NCBI GenBank assembly: GCA_024403735.1
Contig: JAKSRG010000005.1
Location: 1-64,000 of the forward strand
DNA: 64,000 nucleotides
Source of the DNA: Clostridia bacterium
GTDB lineage: Bacteria; Bacillota; Clostridia; Saccharofermentanales; Saccharofermentanaceae
Reading direction: 5' to 3'
Below are positions 1 through 8,185 of the stretch, one piece after another (the first letter of the stretch is position 1; each line of letters begins with the position of its first letter). Under the pieces are notes generated by a model. The model worked only from the letters and a program-made list of their open reading frames with translations. It was not told the origin of the DNA and searched no databases. Made by a program: the position numbers and the translations under genes.

Positions 1-1173
1 AAGGTTAAGAATACTCCTCTCCAGATGCTTCTCCGTGGTCAGAATATCCTCGGTTACAAGCACTATCCAGATGAAGTAGTAAGAATGTTCGTTAGAAAGT
101 CTGCAGAGAATGGTATGGATATCTTCCGTATTTTCGATGCTCTCAATGACTTCGATAACATCAGAGTAGCTGTAGATGAGACAATCAAGTGTGGTAAGCA
201 TGCACAGGGTTGTATCTGCTACACAACTTCACCAGTACACACACTCGAGAAGTATGCAGAAATGTGTAAGGAACTCGAGGCTATGGGTTGCCACTCAATC
301 TGTATCAAGGATATGGCTGGTATCTGTGGTCCTCAGGAAGCTTATGATCTCGTTAAGGCTATTAAGGCTTCAACAAAGCTCCCAGTATTCCTTCACACAC
401 ATCAGACAACAGGTCTTGGCCCTCTCACATATATGAAGGCTGTTGAGGCTGGTTGTGATGGTATTGACTGTGCTATTTCATCATTCGCTGGTGGTACAGC
501 TCAGCCTGCTACAGAGTCAATGAAGTATGCTCTCGAGCAGATTGGTTTCGAGACAGATCTTAAGGATGATGTTCTCAAGGAGATCGCTGATCACTTCGCA
601 CCTGTTAAGAAGAAGTTCCTTGATAACGGTACACTTAACCCATCAGTTATGGGCGTTAAGGCTGATATCCTCAAGTATCAGGTTCCAGGCGGAATGCTTT
701 CTAACATGATTGCTAACCTCAAGGATTTGGGTGCTATGGATAAGTTCGACGAGGCTTGTGCTGAAATCCCAGCTGTTCGTAAGGATATGGGTTATCCACC
801 ACTCGTTACACCTCTTTCACAGATGGTTGGTAACCAGGCTGTTCAGAACGTTCTCTTCGGTGAGAGATATAAGAGCATTTCTAAGGAAATCAAGGCTTAC
901 CTCCGTGGTGAGTATGGTAAGGCTCCAGGTGAAGTTAGCCAGGAACTTATCGACAAGTGCTGGAAGCCAGAAGAACTCGTTCAGGGTAGATTTGCTGATA
1001 GTCTCGAGCCTATTTTCGAGAAGACAAAGGCTGAGCTTGGTAAGAAGGCTCGTTCTGACGAGGATGTTCTCTCATACATCGCTTTCCCACAGGTAGCTGA
1101 GAAGTTCTTCGAGAAGCGTGAAGAGAAGGAATCAAATACTGTTAAGTACACAATCGAGAAGAAGGAGGACTAA
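1..1173 (+). CDS. oadA: Oxaloacetate decarboxylase / pyruvate carboxylase-type alpha subunit (carboxyltransferase), 5' truncated
   Basis: The reading frame is open from base 1, so the start lies before the window and about 390 C-terminal residues are seen. The protein carries the HMGL-like TIM barrel and conserved PYC_OADA carboxyltransferase domain: FRIFDALND, the lysine motif CIKDMAG (carbamylated metal-ligand lysine in the family) and the metal-binding HTHQTTG. It transfers CO2 from a carboxylated acid, most likely oxaloacetate, to biotin on a carrier protein. It ends without a biotinyl domain; the carrier is encoded two genes downstream. It is followed after 5 bases by the gamma subunit gene, within a compact four-gene operon. 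Exact substrate is inferred from the PYC_OADA type; the missing N-terminus could hold further clues. Confidence 0.88.
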   Translation, partial: KVKNTPLQMLLRGQNILGYKHYPDEVVRMFVRKSAENGMDIFRIFDALNDFDNIRVAVDETIKCGKHAQGCICYTTSPVHTLEKYAEMCKELEAMGCHSICIKDMAGICGPQEAYDLVKAIKASTKLPVFLHTHQTTGLGPLTYMKAVEAGCDGIDCAISSFAGGTAQPATESMKYALEQIGFETDLKDDVLKEIADHFAPVKKKFLDNGTLNPSVMGVKADILKYQVPGGMLSNMIANLKDLGAMDKFDEACAEIPAVRKDMGYPPLVTPLSQMVGNQAVQNVLFGERYKSISKEIKAYLRGEYGKAPGEVSQELIDKCWKPEELVQGRFADSLEPIFEKTKAELGKKARSDEDVLSYIAFPQVAEKFFEKREEKESNTVKYTIEKKED

Positions 1174-1178
1174 TCCTG

Positions 1179-1568
1179 ATGAACCCTATCAATGTTGTTT
1201 TGGCATCAGGTAAAGAAGTTCTTCCAATGAACGAAGCCCTAATGGACGCAGGCATCGTTATCCTCATCGTATTCGCAGTTCTTTTCATTATTTTCTGCCT
1301 TATCTCTATTTCAGGTGCGATTTTTGCAGCTATTGATAAGTCAGCAAAGGAAAAGGTTGCCGCAGCTCCAGCTCCTGCTACTCCTGTTGCACAGGATACT
1401 CAGGTTCAGGCTGCTGAGGAAGAAGAATTCTCATCTGGTACACTTAAGCTCAAGGGCTGTGATGAAAAGACAGCTGCTATGATTATGGCAATTGTAAGTG
1501 ATAACACAGGTATCCCTCTTTCAGAGCTCGTATTCAAATCTATTACTCTTGTTGAAGAAAAGAATTAA
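1179..1568 (+). CDS. oadG: Sodium pump decarboxylase gamma subunit (OadG family)
   Basis: A 129-residue protein with one transmembrane helix (about residues 22-50, rich in I, V, L, F), then an Ala/Pro linker and an acidic C-terminal segment. This is the architecture of OAD_gamma subunits, which anchor the carboxyltransferase to the membrane beta subunit and help bind the alpha subunit. The start is supported by GGAGG ten bases upstream of ATG. The family is poorly conserved in sequence, so the call rests on size, topology and position between alpha and the biotin carrier. The C-terminal 45 residues look like a small folded domain rather than a simple tail. Confidence 0.75.
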   Translation: MNPINVVLASGKEVLPMNEALMDAGIVILIVFAVLFIIFCLISISGAIFAAIDKSAKEKVAAAPAPATPVAQDTQVQAAEEEEFSSGTLKLKGCDEKTAAMIMAIVSDNTGIPLSELVFKSITLVEEKN

Positions 1569-1582
1569 GGAGAGTCTTACCT

Positions 1583-1975
1583 ATGATTTATAACGTAACA
1601 ATCAATGATAAAGTTTATGAAGTTGAAGTTGAGAAGGGCAAGGCTAATCTTCTCAGAACAACTGATGTAGTAGCTGCTCCAGCTCCTGTTGCCGCTGCTC
1701 CTGTTGCTGCAGCACCTGCAGCAGCTCCTGCTCCAGCAGCTGCACCTGCAGTTGCAGTTTCAGGTACACCTGCTACAGCACCAATGCCAGGTACAATCCT
1801 CGACGTTAAGGTTTCTGTTGGTCAGGCAGTTAAGGAAGGCGACGTAGTTGCTATTCTCGAAGCTATGAAGATGGAGAACGAAATCTTCGCTCCATGTGAT
1901 GGTAAGGTTGCACAGGTTTGTGCAGCTAAGGGTTCTTCAGTTGCTACTGGTGATCCAATCATTACAATCGGTTAA
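1583..1975 (+). CDS. Biotin carboxyl carrier protein of the decarboxylase
   Basis: A 130-residue protein with a short N-terminal beta-rich segment, an Ala/Pro-rich flexible linker (about residues 32-58) and a C-terminal biotinyl-lipoyl domain. The biotinylation site is the canonical EAMKMENE motif near residue 97, where the central lysine is biotinylated. The linker acts as a swinging arm so biotin can move between the alpha carboxyltransferase and the membrane beta subunit. It is a free-standing carrier, whereas in many oxaloacetate decarboxylases this domain is the tail of the alpha subunit. AAGGAG precedes the start. Confidence 0.93.
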   Translation: MIYNVTINDKVYEVEVEKGKANLLRTTDVVAAPAPVAAAPVAAAPAAAPAPAAAPAVAVSGTPATAPMPGTILDVKVSVGQAVKEGDVVAILEAMKMENEIFAPCDGKVAQVCAAKGSSVATGDPIITIG

Positions 1976-1992
1976 TTAGGAGGCCTTAATTA

Positions 1993-3150
1993 ATGTTAGA
2001 CGTAATTACAAAGTTATGGAGCACATCAGGCTTCGGTACTCTTGACTGGCGTTGCTATGTCATGATTGGCCTTTCCTGTGTTCTCTTCTATCTTGCAATC
2101 GGCAAGAAGTTCGAGCCACTCCTCCTTCTTCCAATTGCTTTTGGTATGCTCCTCACTAACCTCGCTGGTGAAGGTGTTTTCCACCCAGCATGGTTCCAGG
2201 GTGAGGTTAACTGGGAAGAAGTTGGTAAAGAGCCTGGTCTCTTCGATATCCTTTACCTCGGTGTAAAGCTCGATATCTTCCCTTGTCTCGTATTTATGGC
2301 AGTTGGTGCCATGACAGACTTTGGACCACTTATCTCTAGACCTTCAAGCCTTTTCATGGGTGCTGGTGCTCAGTTCGGTATTTCATGTGCCTTCATCGGT
2401 GCTACAGCATTAGGATTTACAGGTAATCAGGCTGCATCAATCGGTATCATCGGTGGTGCTGACGGTCCTACAGCTATCTTCGTAACATCTAAGCTCGCAC
2501 CTGAACTTCTCGGTGCTATCGCTATCGCAGCTTACTCATACATGGCATTGATTCCAATGATCCAGCCATTCTTCATGAAGCTTCTTACTACAAAGAAGAT
2601 GCGTCAGGTTAAGATGGAACAAGCTCGTCCAGTATCAAAGATTGAGAAGATTTGCTTCCCTGTTATCGTAACAATCGTTTGTATCCTTATTCTCCCATCT
2701 GTTGCTCCACTTATCGGCTGCCTCATGCTCGGTAACCTCTTCAGAGAGTGTGGCGTTACAGACAGACTTAGCGATACAGCTCAGAACGCTATGTGTAACA
2801 TCGTAACAATCTTCCTCGGAACATCTGTTGGTGCTACAGCTATCGGTACAAACTTCCTTAAGCTTGAGACACTCAAGGTTATCGCACTTGGTCTTGGTGC
2901 CTTCTGTCTCGCTACTGTTGGTGGTCTCCTTATTGGTCTTCTTATGTACTTCGTTACAGGTGGTAAGGTTAACCCACTTATCGGTTCAGCTGGTGTATCT
3001 GCTGTTCCAATGGCTGCTCGTGTTGCTAACACAGTTGGTCAGAAAGAGAACAAGAGCAACTTCCTCCTCATGCACGCTATGGGTCCAAACGTTGCTGGTG
3101 TAATCGGTTCAGCTGTTGCTGCTGGTGTACTCCTCAGCTTGTTCGGCTAA
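1993..3150 (+). CDS. oadB: Na+-translocating decarboxylase beta subunit
   Basis: A 385-residue polytopic membrane protein of the OadB/GcdB/MmdB family (usual length 370-430). Family motifs visible are GAMTDFGPL, the Gly-rich IGIIGGADGPTAIF segment that carries the ion-coupling Asp, and the C-terminal NPLIGSAGVSAVPMAARV block. It decarboxylates carboxybiotin and couples this to export of about two Na+, so the complex turns a decarboxylation into a sodium gradient. AGGAGG lies nine bases before ATG. It is the last gene of the operon and is followed by a strong terminator. Confidence 0.93.
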   Translation: MLDVITKLWSTSGFGTLDWRCYVMIGLSCVLFYLAIGKKFEPLLLLPIAFGMLLTNLAGEGVFHPAWFQGEVNWEEVGKEPGLFDILYLGVKLDIFPCLVFMAVGAMTDFGPLISRPSSLFMGAGAQFGISCAFIGATALGFTGNQAASIGIIGGADGPTAIFVTSKLAPELLGAIAIAAYSYMALIPMIQPFFMKLLTTKKMRQVKMEQARPVSKIEKICFPVIVTIVCILILPSVAPLIGCLMLGNLFRECGVTDRLSDTAQNAMCNIVTIFLGTSVGATAIGTNFLKLETLKVIALGLGAFCLATVGGLLIGLLMYFVTGGKVNPLIGSAGVSAVPMAARVANTVGQKENKSNFLLMHAMGPNVAGVIGSAVAAGVLLSLFG

Positions 3151-3177
3151 TCCAGTATTAGAATTAATCTGATATAT

Positions 3178-3210
3178 AAAGCCTCGCTCCTACTTAGGAA
3201 CGAGGCTTTT
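3178..3210 (+). terminator. Rho-independent terminator of the decarboxylase operon
   Basis: Arms AAAGCCTCGCTCCT and AGGAACGAGGCTTT pair around a short loop, followed by a T-rich stretch, 27 bases past the oadB stop. Confidence 0.85.
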
Positions 3211-3354
3211 ATTATGCGTAGAATTATCACTACTCCTATACCATTACAGTAATATACATCACACATCACTGCCCTGCTTTTGTTATCCTAGCTATCTAGA
3301 GCTTCTGATGCGCCTTATACGCTCTTACAGCGCTTGCAACATTATGGACGTGAC

Positions 3355-3387
3355 ATCCCACCATGACTAACTAGGTCATGATGGGAT
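3355..3387. other. Inverted repeat in the 3151-3416 gap
   Basis: ATCCCACCATGAC pairs with GTCATGATGGGAT around TAACTAG (12 of 13 pairs). It lies 29 bases beyond the stop of the minus-strand YesL-like gene and may end that transcript, but there is no T-run on the minus strand. The rest of the gap between the + terminator and this hairpin shows nothing I can name. Confidence 0.5.
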
Positions 3388-3416
3388 TATTTAATCTCTT
3401 ATATTGAATTACTATA

Positions 3417-4868
3417 TTAATGATACAAGTACTCAAAATACTTAGCATTAACAGTGATGTCAGAGGAGAATATAAAGCCAAGATAGATTTCAGCATTCTT
3501 AGGGAAGCCTAACTTCTCTTTGTGTTCTTCATCAAGCTCAACAGCAATCGCCTTATTTGAATCATCATATACAAGATATTCCTTAGGGATCATAGAGATA
3601 TCACCCAAATCTTCAAGAGGAGTAAAAATCTCTTCATTCTTATATATCTGCATAGATTCCTCATCCATTAGGAAGAAATTATACACGCCAGCAGTAACTT
3701 CTGCATTTACTGCCATATTCATCATTCCGTTGTAGTACTCTTCAGCAGAATCAAAGCTCATTGTAGTGCTACCTACTGTAGCTGTATGAGACTTAGAGTA
3801 TTCAGCCCAATCAAGGAAACCCTGAGTAGCGTACTCATGTCCTTCTTCTGTCATAGTACAGTTAACAAGACCACCTGTGAATACATTGAGCTTATCCTTA
3901 ACAACGTCTCTAATGTACCATGCAAGACCACCTATCAGGAGCAAAGTAACAATTACCATTGCAAGATAATAATCTACAAAATACTGCCACTTCTGCTTGC
4001 CAGTCATTTCCTTGAGTTTACTACGTTCTTCTTCATAGTAAGCTGTAACCTTATTTTTCTTTTTACCATCAACTGGCTTCTTTTCCTTAGGTTCAGCATC
4101 CATTATTGCTGAAGCTTTGGCTAGTTCACCCAACTCCTTACGAGATGCGGCATATGAAGAATCAAGTGCTGAATAACTTTCCTCTTCGAGCTCGCCACGG
4201 AACTTAAATCCTTCTTCTTCGTCCTGCGCGAACTCCTCTGGGTGCTCCTCACGATACTTCTGCTCAACCTTATCGAATTCCTTATTAAGTGTTGTTGCCA
4301 AGAAGAATGTAACTGCTACAACTGCTACAGCTGCAATAAGTGGAAGCCACTGAATATACCAAATACATGCAACGATAGCTGCCAAATTAAGAAGGAAGAT
4401 ACCAAGAAGCTGGAAGAAGTGAGTAAAAACAAATGTTACTGTACCCTTATAAAGCTTCGTCTTCGTCATCTCAAATCTTGAAATCATTGGGAAAATAACC
4501 ATTCCAACGAAATTTGCAACACAAGTGATAACGATCATAGCAATAAGATATGGAATTGGTATAAGTCTAATTCCCTGCTCTAACATCCATGCCCAGTCAA
4601 TATAAATAAGAATATAAATAATAAACTGAGTAATCCATACTGGAGTTGCATCTTTGAAATTGCTCTTGAACGCTGCGAAGAAAGATTTAACAACTCCCTC
4701 GCCTTCATCTTTAACAAGCTTCATTGCTACATGATATTTAGCAGATAAAGCTGCACCAATTGTAATTACCGGAATACAGCAAAGAAGGAACAACAACTGA
4801 AGAATCAAGAAGTTAGTAATGGTTCTCAGGAAGTTCATTACTGGTCCGTCCATCTTAAGAAAATTCAT
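3417..4868 (-). CDS. YesL-like (DUF624) membrane protein fused to a single-pass C-terminal domain
   Basis: A 483-residue protein. The first 200 or so residues match the YesL/DUF624 pattern: it opens MNFLKMDGPVMNFL, then about five hydrophobic segments up to residue 195. YesL proteins usually stop near 210 residues and sit beside YesM/YesN and Lpl-type sugar transporters, as here. This one continues with a charged cytoplasmic linker (about 200-285), a further transmembrane helix near 295-315 and a 165-residue predicted extracellular domain I do not recognise. It is the last gene of the xylan module, 32 bases after the GH10 gene. The role of YesL is not established; a part in sensing or transporter support is inferred from context. 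Confidence 0.75.
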   Translation of the reverse strand: MNFLKMDGPVMNFLRTITNFLILQLLFLLCCIPVITIGAALSAKYHVAMKLVKDEGEGVVKSFFAAFKSNFKDATPVWITQFIIYILIYIDWAWMLEQGIRLIPIPYLIAMIVITCVANFVGMVIFPMISRFEMTKTKLYKGTVTFVFTHFFQLLGIFLLNLAAIVACIWYIQWLPLIAAVAVVAVTFFLATTLNKEFDKVEQKYREEHPEEFAQDEEEGFKFRGELEEESYSALDSSYAASRKELGELAKASAIMDAEPKEKKPVDGKKKNKVTAYYEEERSKLKEMTGKQKWQYFVDYYLAMVIVTLLLIGGLAWYIRDVVKDKLNVFTGGLVNCTMTEEGHEYATQGFLDWAEYSKSHTATVGSTTMSFDSAEEYYNGMMNMAVNAEVTAGVYNFFLMDEESMQIYKNEEIFTPLEDLGDISMIPKEYLVYDDSNKAIAVELDEEHKEKLGFPKNAEIYLGFIFSSDITVNAKYFEYLYH

Positions 4869-4900
4869 CTCTTAACCTCGGAAATTCAAAATCTAATACA

Positions 4901-6121
4901 TTATAACTGAATATCAATACTCTTTGTATCATCAGATATGGCAAATTTAAAAGCCTTACCATCAATAATAATCTCGTATTCGCCTTTAAATCCATCAATC
5001 ACAAGTGCACCATTCTCATCAGTAGTAGAAGTTCCCTTTGTAGACCACTCTTCCTTAACTAATTTCTTCAAGTGCTCGAAAACAGGCTTTGGTGAACAAT
5101 CTCTTCTTACTACACCAGATGGTGCGTTAAGCCACATTCCATCTGTGAAGTCCCACATTGTCATAGCCTTAACATTCTTATTTGCAAATAGAATTCTAAG
5201 CATCTCATCAAGATTATTCTTCTGGATCTCTTCGTACTCTGGTAAGCTAGGCCAATCCTCAACCTGCCAGTCGTTAAGATCATCGATATAAGCAGGAACA
5301 GGAGTACCAGATAGCAATGTGTTCTCTGTGAAATGAATAGGAAGATTAAACTTACTAAATCTCTCGAGTACATCGTAAGTCTTCTCTGCGCCCCAATAAC
5401 CCTGGTGCTGATGTGACTGAATACCGATTGCTGAAATCTCTACGCCAGCATCCAAACATCTATTAATCAGATCCTCATAAGCTGGTGATGTATTAAAGTC
5501 ATTAAGAAGCAAAGTAGCATTAGGATTACACTCTCTTGCCTTATCGAAAACAGTCTTAACAAGTTTAACCTGACCAAGCTCATTACAAATACGTGTTATA
5601 GCATTATCATACTTATCGAACTTTGGCATAATTACTACTTCATTAATTACGTCCCACATATCTACAACACCCTTAAAGCCTACAACTTCACGCTCAATAC
5701 GTTCAAGCTGCTTCTTAAGGATAGTTTCATTATCATATTTCAAAAGCCAATCAGCACATACTGTGTGCCAACATAATGGATGTCCTTTAACTGTTACATT
5801 CTTTGACTTAAGGAACTCAGCAGACTTCATAAGACCTTCTGTAAAAGGCTTACCTTCTTCCTGTTCAAAGTTTCCCCAATAGAAAGGTAATGTTCCATAA
5901 TTAAATACCTGAAGCCAAAGATCAACTCTCTTCTTGAAGAAATCTTTCTTATCAGCCATCTCCTCAGGAATATTCATATAAGGTACTACATCAAAAGCTC
6001 CACATCCAAAAAGGAACTCATGATTTGTTAATCTATAATCAACGCTTACATTTGAAGCGGGTTTTCCATCTTTATTAATAATTCTAACTACAGCAGAATT
6101 TATTCTATGACTAAAATCCAT
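4901..6121 (-). CDS. Intracellular endo-1,4-beta-xylanase, GH10
   Basis: A 406-residue GH10 enzyme without a signal peptide, so it should act in the cytoplasm on imported xylo-oligosaccharides. Family motifs are KGHPLCWH (112-119), the acid/base Glu161 in WDVINEV and the nucleophile Glu266 in IHFTENT. The first 35 residues form a beta-like N-terminal extension, and the last 50 (after about residue 350) look like a small beta domain ending in EYEIIIDGKAFKFAIS. It follows the sugar permeases, as in the aldouronate utilisation cluster of Paenibacillus JDR-2, where a cytoplasmic GH10 trims imported fragments. AGGAG lies five bases before ATG. A terminator between it and the permease gene probably lowers its expression. 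Confidence 0.93.
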   Translation of the reverse strand: MDFSHRINSAVVRIINKDGKPASNVSVDYRLTNHEFLFGCGAFDVVPYMNIPEEMADKKDFFKKRVDLWLQVFNYGTLPFYWGNFEQEEGKPFTEGLMKSAEFLKSKNVTVKGHPLCWHTVCADWLLKYDNETILKKQLERIEREVVGFKGVVDMWDVINEVVIMPKFDKYDNAITRICNELGQVKLVKTVFDKARECNPNATLLLNDFNTSPAYEDLINRCLDAGVEISAIGIQSHQHQGYWGAEKTYDVLERFSKFNLPIHFTENTLLSGTPVPAYIDDLNDWQVEDWPSLPEYEEIQKNNLDEMLRILFANKNVKAMTMWDFTDGMWLNAPSGVVRRDCSPKPVFEHLKKLVKEEWSTKGTSTTDENGALVIDGFKGEYEIIIDGKAFKFAISDDTKSIDIQL

Positions 6122-6134
6122 AATATCTCCTAAT

Positions 6135-6167
6135 AAAAAACCTGCCCCAATGAAGTATTAGGGCAGG
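6135..6167 (-). terminator. Internal terminator between permease and GH10 genes
   Basis: On the minus strand CCTGCCC and GGGCAGG pair around a loop of about 13 bases and are followed by six T. It sits in the 71-base gap between two co-oriented operon genes, so it likely acts as a partial attenuator. Confidence 0.8.
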
Positions 6168-6192
6168 CGTAATTTTTAATAAGAATAAAGAA

Positions 6193-7110
6193 TTACTCTT
6201 TGATACCACCGATTGTAAGACCTGTAACGAAGTATCTCTGCAAGAAAGGATACAAAGCGATAATAGGTACGATAGTAACGATTGTAGCAGCTGATCTAAC
6301 TGTGATAGGTGTGATTGTAGCAGCTGAAGCAGCTGTCTTACCACCTGAGTTAGCGTTACCGCCCTGGTTAGCAACAGAGTCGAGGAGCTTCATCAACTCA
6401 TACTGGAGAGTTGTATACTGATCGTTCAACTTGTTATAGAGCATAGCATCGAACCATGAGTTCCAGTGTCCTACAGCTACGAACAAAGCGATTGTAGCGT
6501 AGATTGGCAAACACAATGGAGAAATGATGCTTACGAAGATTCTCATGTAACCAGCACCTTCGAGCTGAGCAGATTCTTCAAGTGAGTCAGGGAGACCAGC
6601 CATGTATGTTCTCATAACCATGATATTAAATGCACTAACCATACCAGGAATGATGTAAACCCAGAATGAGTTTGTCAAATGCATATATCTGAAGAGGAGC
6701 ATTGTAGGGATCAAACCACCTGAAGCATACATTGTGATTACCCAGAAGAGTGAGAGACCTGACTTAAATACAAATCTCTTACGGCTCAAGATAAATGAGA
6801 GCAATGCGTTAGCTGCAAGTGCTGTAATTGTACCAAGTACTGTTCTAAGAACTGTAATCTTAGCACCCTGCCAGAAACCACCCTTAGCAAATACTGTCTT
6901 ATAACTCTTAAGTGACCACTTACGTGGGAGAAGGTGAATACCACCACGAACAGCATCAGCACCATCATTAAAAGAGTATGCCAAAGTGTTCAATACTGGA
7001 TATAGAGTAACAATTGCGAAAAGTACCAAGAAAGTATAGTTGCAAATGTTAAATACTAAATCAGATGTTGCCATCTTCTTTTTGCGTTTTTTAATTGCAT
7101 ATTGATCCAT
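6193..7110 (-). CDS. Carbohydrate ABC transporter permease, LplC/YtcP type
   Basis: A 305-residue inner-membrane permease with about six transmembrane helices and the EAA-like cytoplasmic loop EESAQLEGAGYMRIF that docks the ATPase. It opens with the LplC-type pattern (DLVFNICNYTFLVLFAIVTLYP) and ends in GLTIGGIKE, the usual tail of this subgroup. It has a Gly/Ala/Ser/Thr-rich insertion near residues 248-265 (NQGGNANSGGKTAASAAT) in a loop where homologues are usually plainer. GGGAGG precedes ATG, 14 bases after the partner permease. As usual for these systems, no ATPase gene is nearby; a shared MsmX-type ATPase elsewhere is expected. Confidence 0.9.
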   Translation of the reverse strand: MDQYAIKKRKKKMATSDLVFNICNYTFLVLFAIVTLYPVLNTLAYSFNDGADAVRGGIHLLPRKWSLKSYKTVFAKGGFWQGAKITVLRTVLGTITALAANALLSFILSRKRFVFKSGLSLFWVITMYASGGLIPTMLLFRYMHLTNSFWVYIIPGMVSAFNIMVMRTYMAGLPDSLEESAQLEGAGYMRIFVSIISPLCLPIYATIALFVAVGHWNSWFDAMLYNKLNDQYTTLQYELMKLLDSVANQGGNANSGGKTAASAATITPITVRSAATIVTIVPIIALYPFLQRYFVTGLTIGGIKE

Positions 7111-7124
7111 TTACAAACCCTCCC

Positions 7125-8081
7125 TTAGAACAAACGCTCGTCGCCAGTCTTCTTAGCAATGTAGTTACATACTACGATGAGGATCATAGAAACTACTGTC
7201 TTGAAGATACCAGCAGCAGTACCAAGTGAATAGTCAGACTGTGAGATACCATACTTCAATACAAAAATATCGATTGTCTGTGATACAGAGATGATAACGT
7301 CGTTACCCAAGATGTACTGTACTTCGAAACCAGCGTTAAGAACGTTACCGATATTGATGAGCAAGAGGATCATAATTGTTGGACGAATACTTGGTAATGT
7401 TACATATAACATTTTCTGAAATCTACCAGCACCATCGATAGAAGCAGCCTCATAGAGAGCTGGGTCGATAGATGTAATAGCAGCGAGATAGATAATAGCG
7501 TTAAAACCTGTCTCCTTCCAAACATTGGAAATTGCTACGATAGCCCAGAAATACTTTGTATGCGCGAAGAACATTATAGGCTTCTCAACGAAATGTAAGT
7601 TCATCAAAATTTCGTTAATTACACCTTCTGATGATAATGAATCATGTACGATAGCACATACGATGATCCATGAAAGGAAGTGAGGCATGTATGAAATTGT
7701 CTGAATGCCTCTCTTAAATAATTCGTTCTTTACTTCACTAAGCAAAATAGCAAATCCGATTGCTGTAATGAAGGAAGAAACGAGGTTAATAGCACCCATA
7801 CAGAATGTGTTACGAACAACTCGTAAGAAGATACTGTTAGGTCTAAAAAGGAATTTAAATTTATCAAGTCCTACCCAAGGAGATGAAAATCCAGTCTTCA
7901 TCTTGAAGTTCTGGAATGCCATTATCCATCCAGCGAGTGGAAGATAATAGAAAATAATACCATAAATTACGTAAATTGCAGCAATAAGAATAAGAACCCA
8001 CTGACGATTGAATTCCTTCTTTGTAAGTTTTACCTTATTGATATCTGGTTGTTTTGGCTTTCTAGCTGTCAAAATACTCAT
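7125..8081 (-). CDS. Carbohydrate ABC transporter permease, LplB/YteP type
   Basis: A 318-residue permease starting MSILTARKPK, with about six transmembrane helices and the EAA loop EAASIDGAGRFQKMLYVTLP. It pairs with the downstream LplC-type protein to form the membrane channel for oligosaccharides delivered by the solute-binding lipoprotein. The frame stays open to 8141, but that upstream part lies inside a terminator hairpin; GAGGAG nine bases before the ATG at 8081 decides the start. The C-terminal ends KTGDERLF, typical of the family. Confidence 0.9.
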   Translation of the reverse strand: MSILTARKPKQPDINKVKLTKKEFNRQWVLILIAAIYVIYGIIFYYLPLAGWIMAFQNFKMKTGFSSPWVGLDKFKFLFRPNSIFLRVVRNTFCMGAINLVSSFITAIGFAILLSEVKNELFKRGIQTISYMPHFLSWIIVCAIVHDSLSSEGVINEILMNLHFVEKPIMFFAHTKYFWAIVAISNVWKETGFNAIIYLAAITSIDPALYEAASIDGAGRFQKMLYVTLPSIRPTIMILLLINIGNVLNAGFEVQYILGNDVIISVSQTIDIFVLKYGISQSDYSLGTAAGIFKTVVSMILIVVCNYIAKKTGDERLF

Positions 8082-8097
8082 ATACCACTTCTCCTCT

Positions 8098-8138
8098 AAA
8101 AAAATGCGGCAGTCACAGACATTTCCATGACTGCCACA
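8098..8138 (-). terminator. Internal terminator between solute-binding protein and permease genes
   Basis: On the minus strand GGCAGTCA pairs with TGACTGCC (8108-8115 with 8128-8135), followed by seven T. It immediately precedes the ribosome site of the permease, a position that would make the binding protein more abundant than the permeases. Confidence 0.8.
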
Positions 8139-8185
8139 CAATATTTTAGTTTACTTTACAGAAAGCTTTAATAATTAATTACTAA

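Noticed and set aside
3786..4481. Plus-strand ORFs inside the YesL-like gene
   Set aside because: Low-complexity antisense shadows without ribosome sites; similar long antisense frames occur in many genes here.
8082..8141. 20-residue longer N-terminus of the LplB-type permease
   Set aside because: The extra codons lie in the terminator hairpin and lack a ribosome site.
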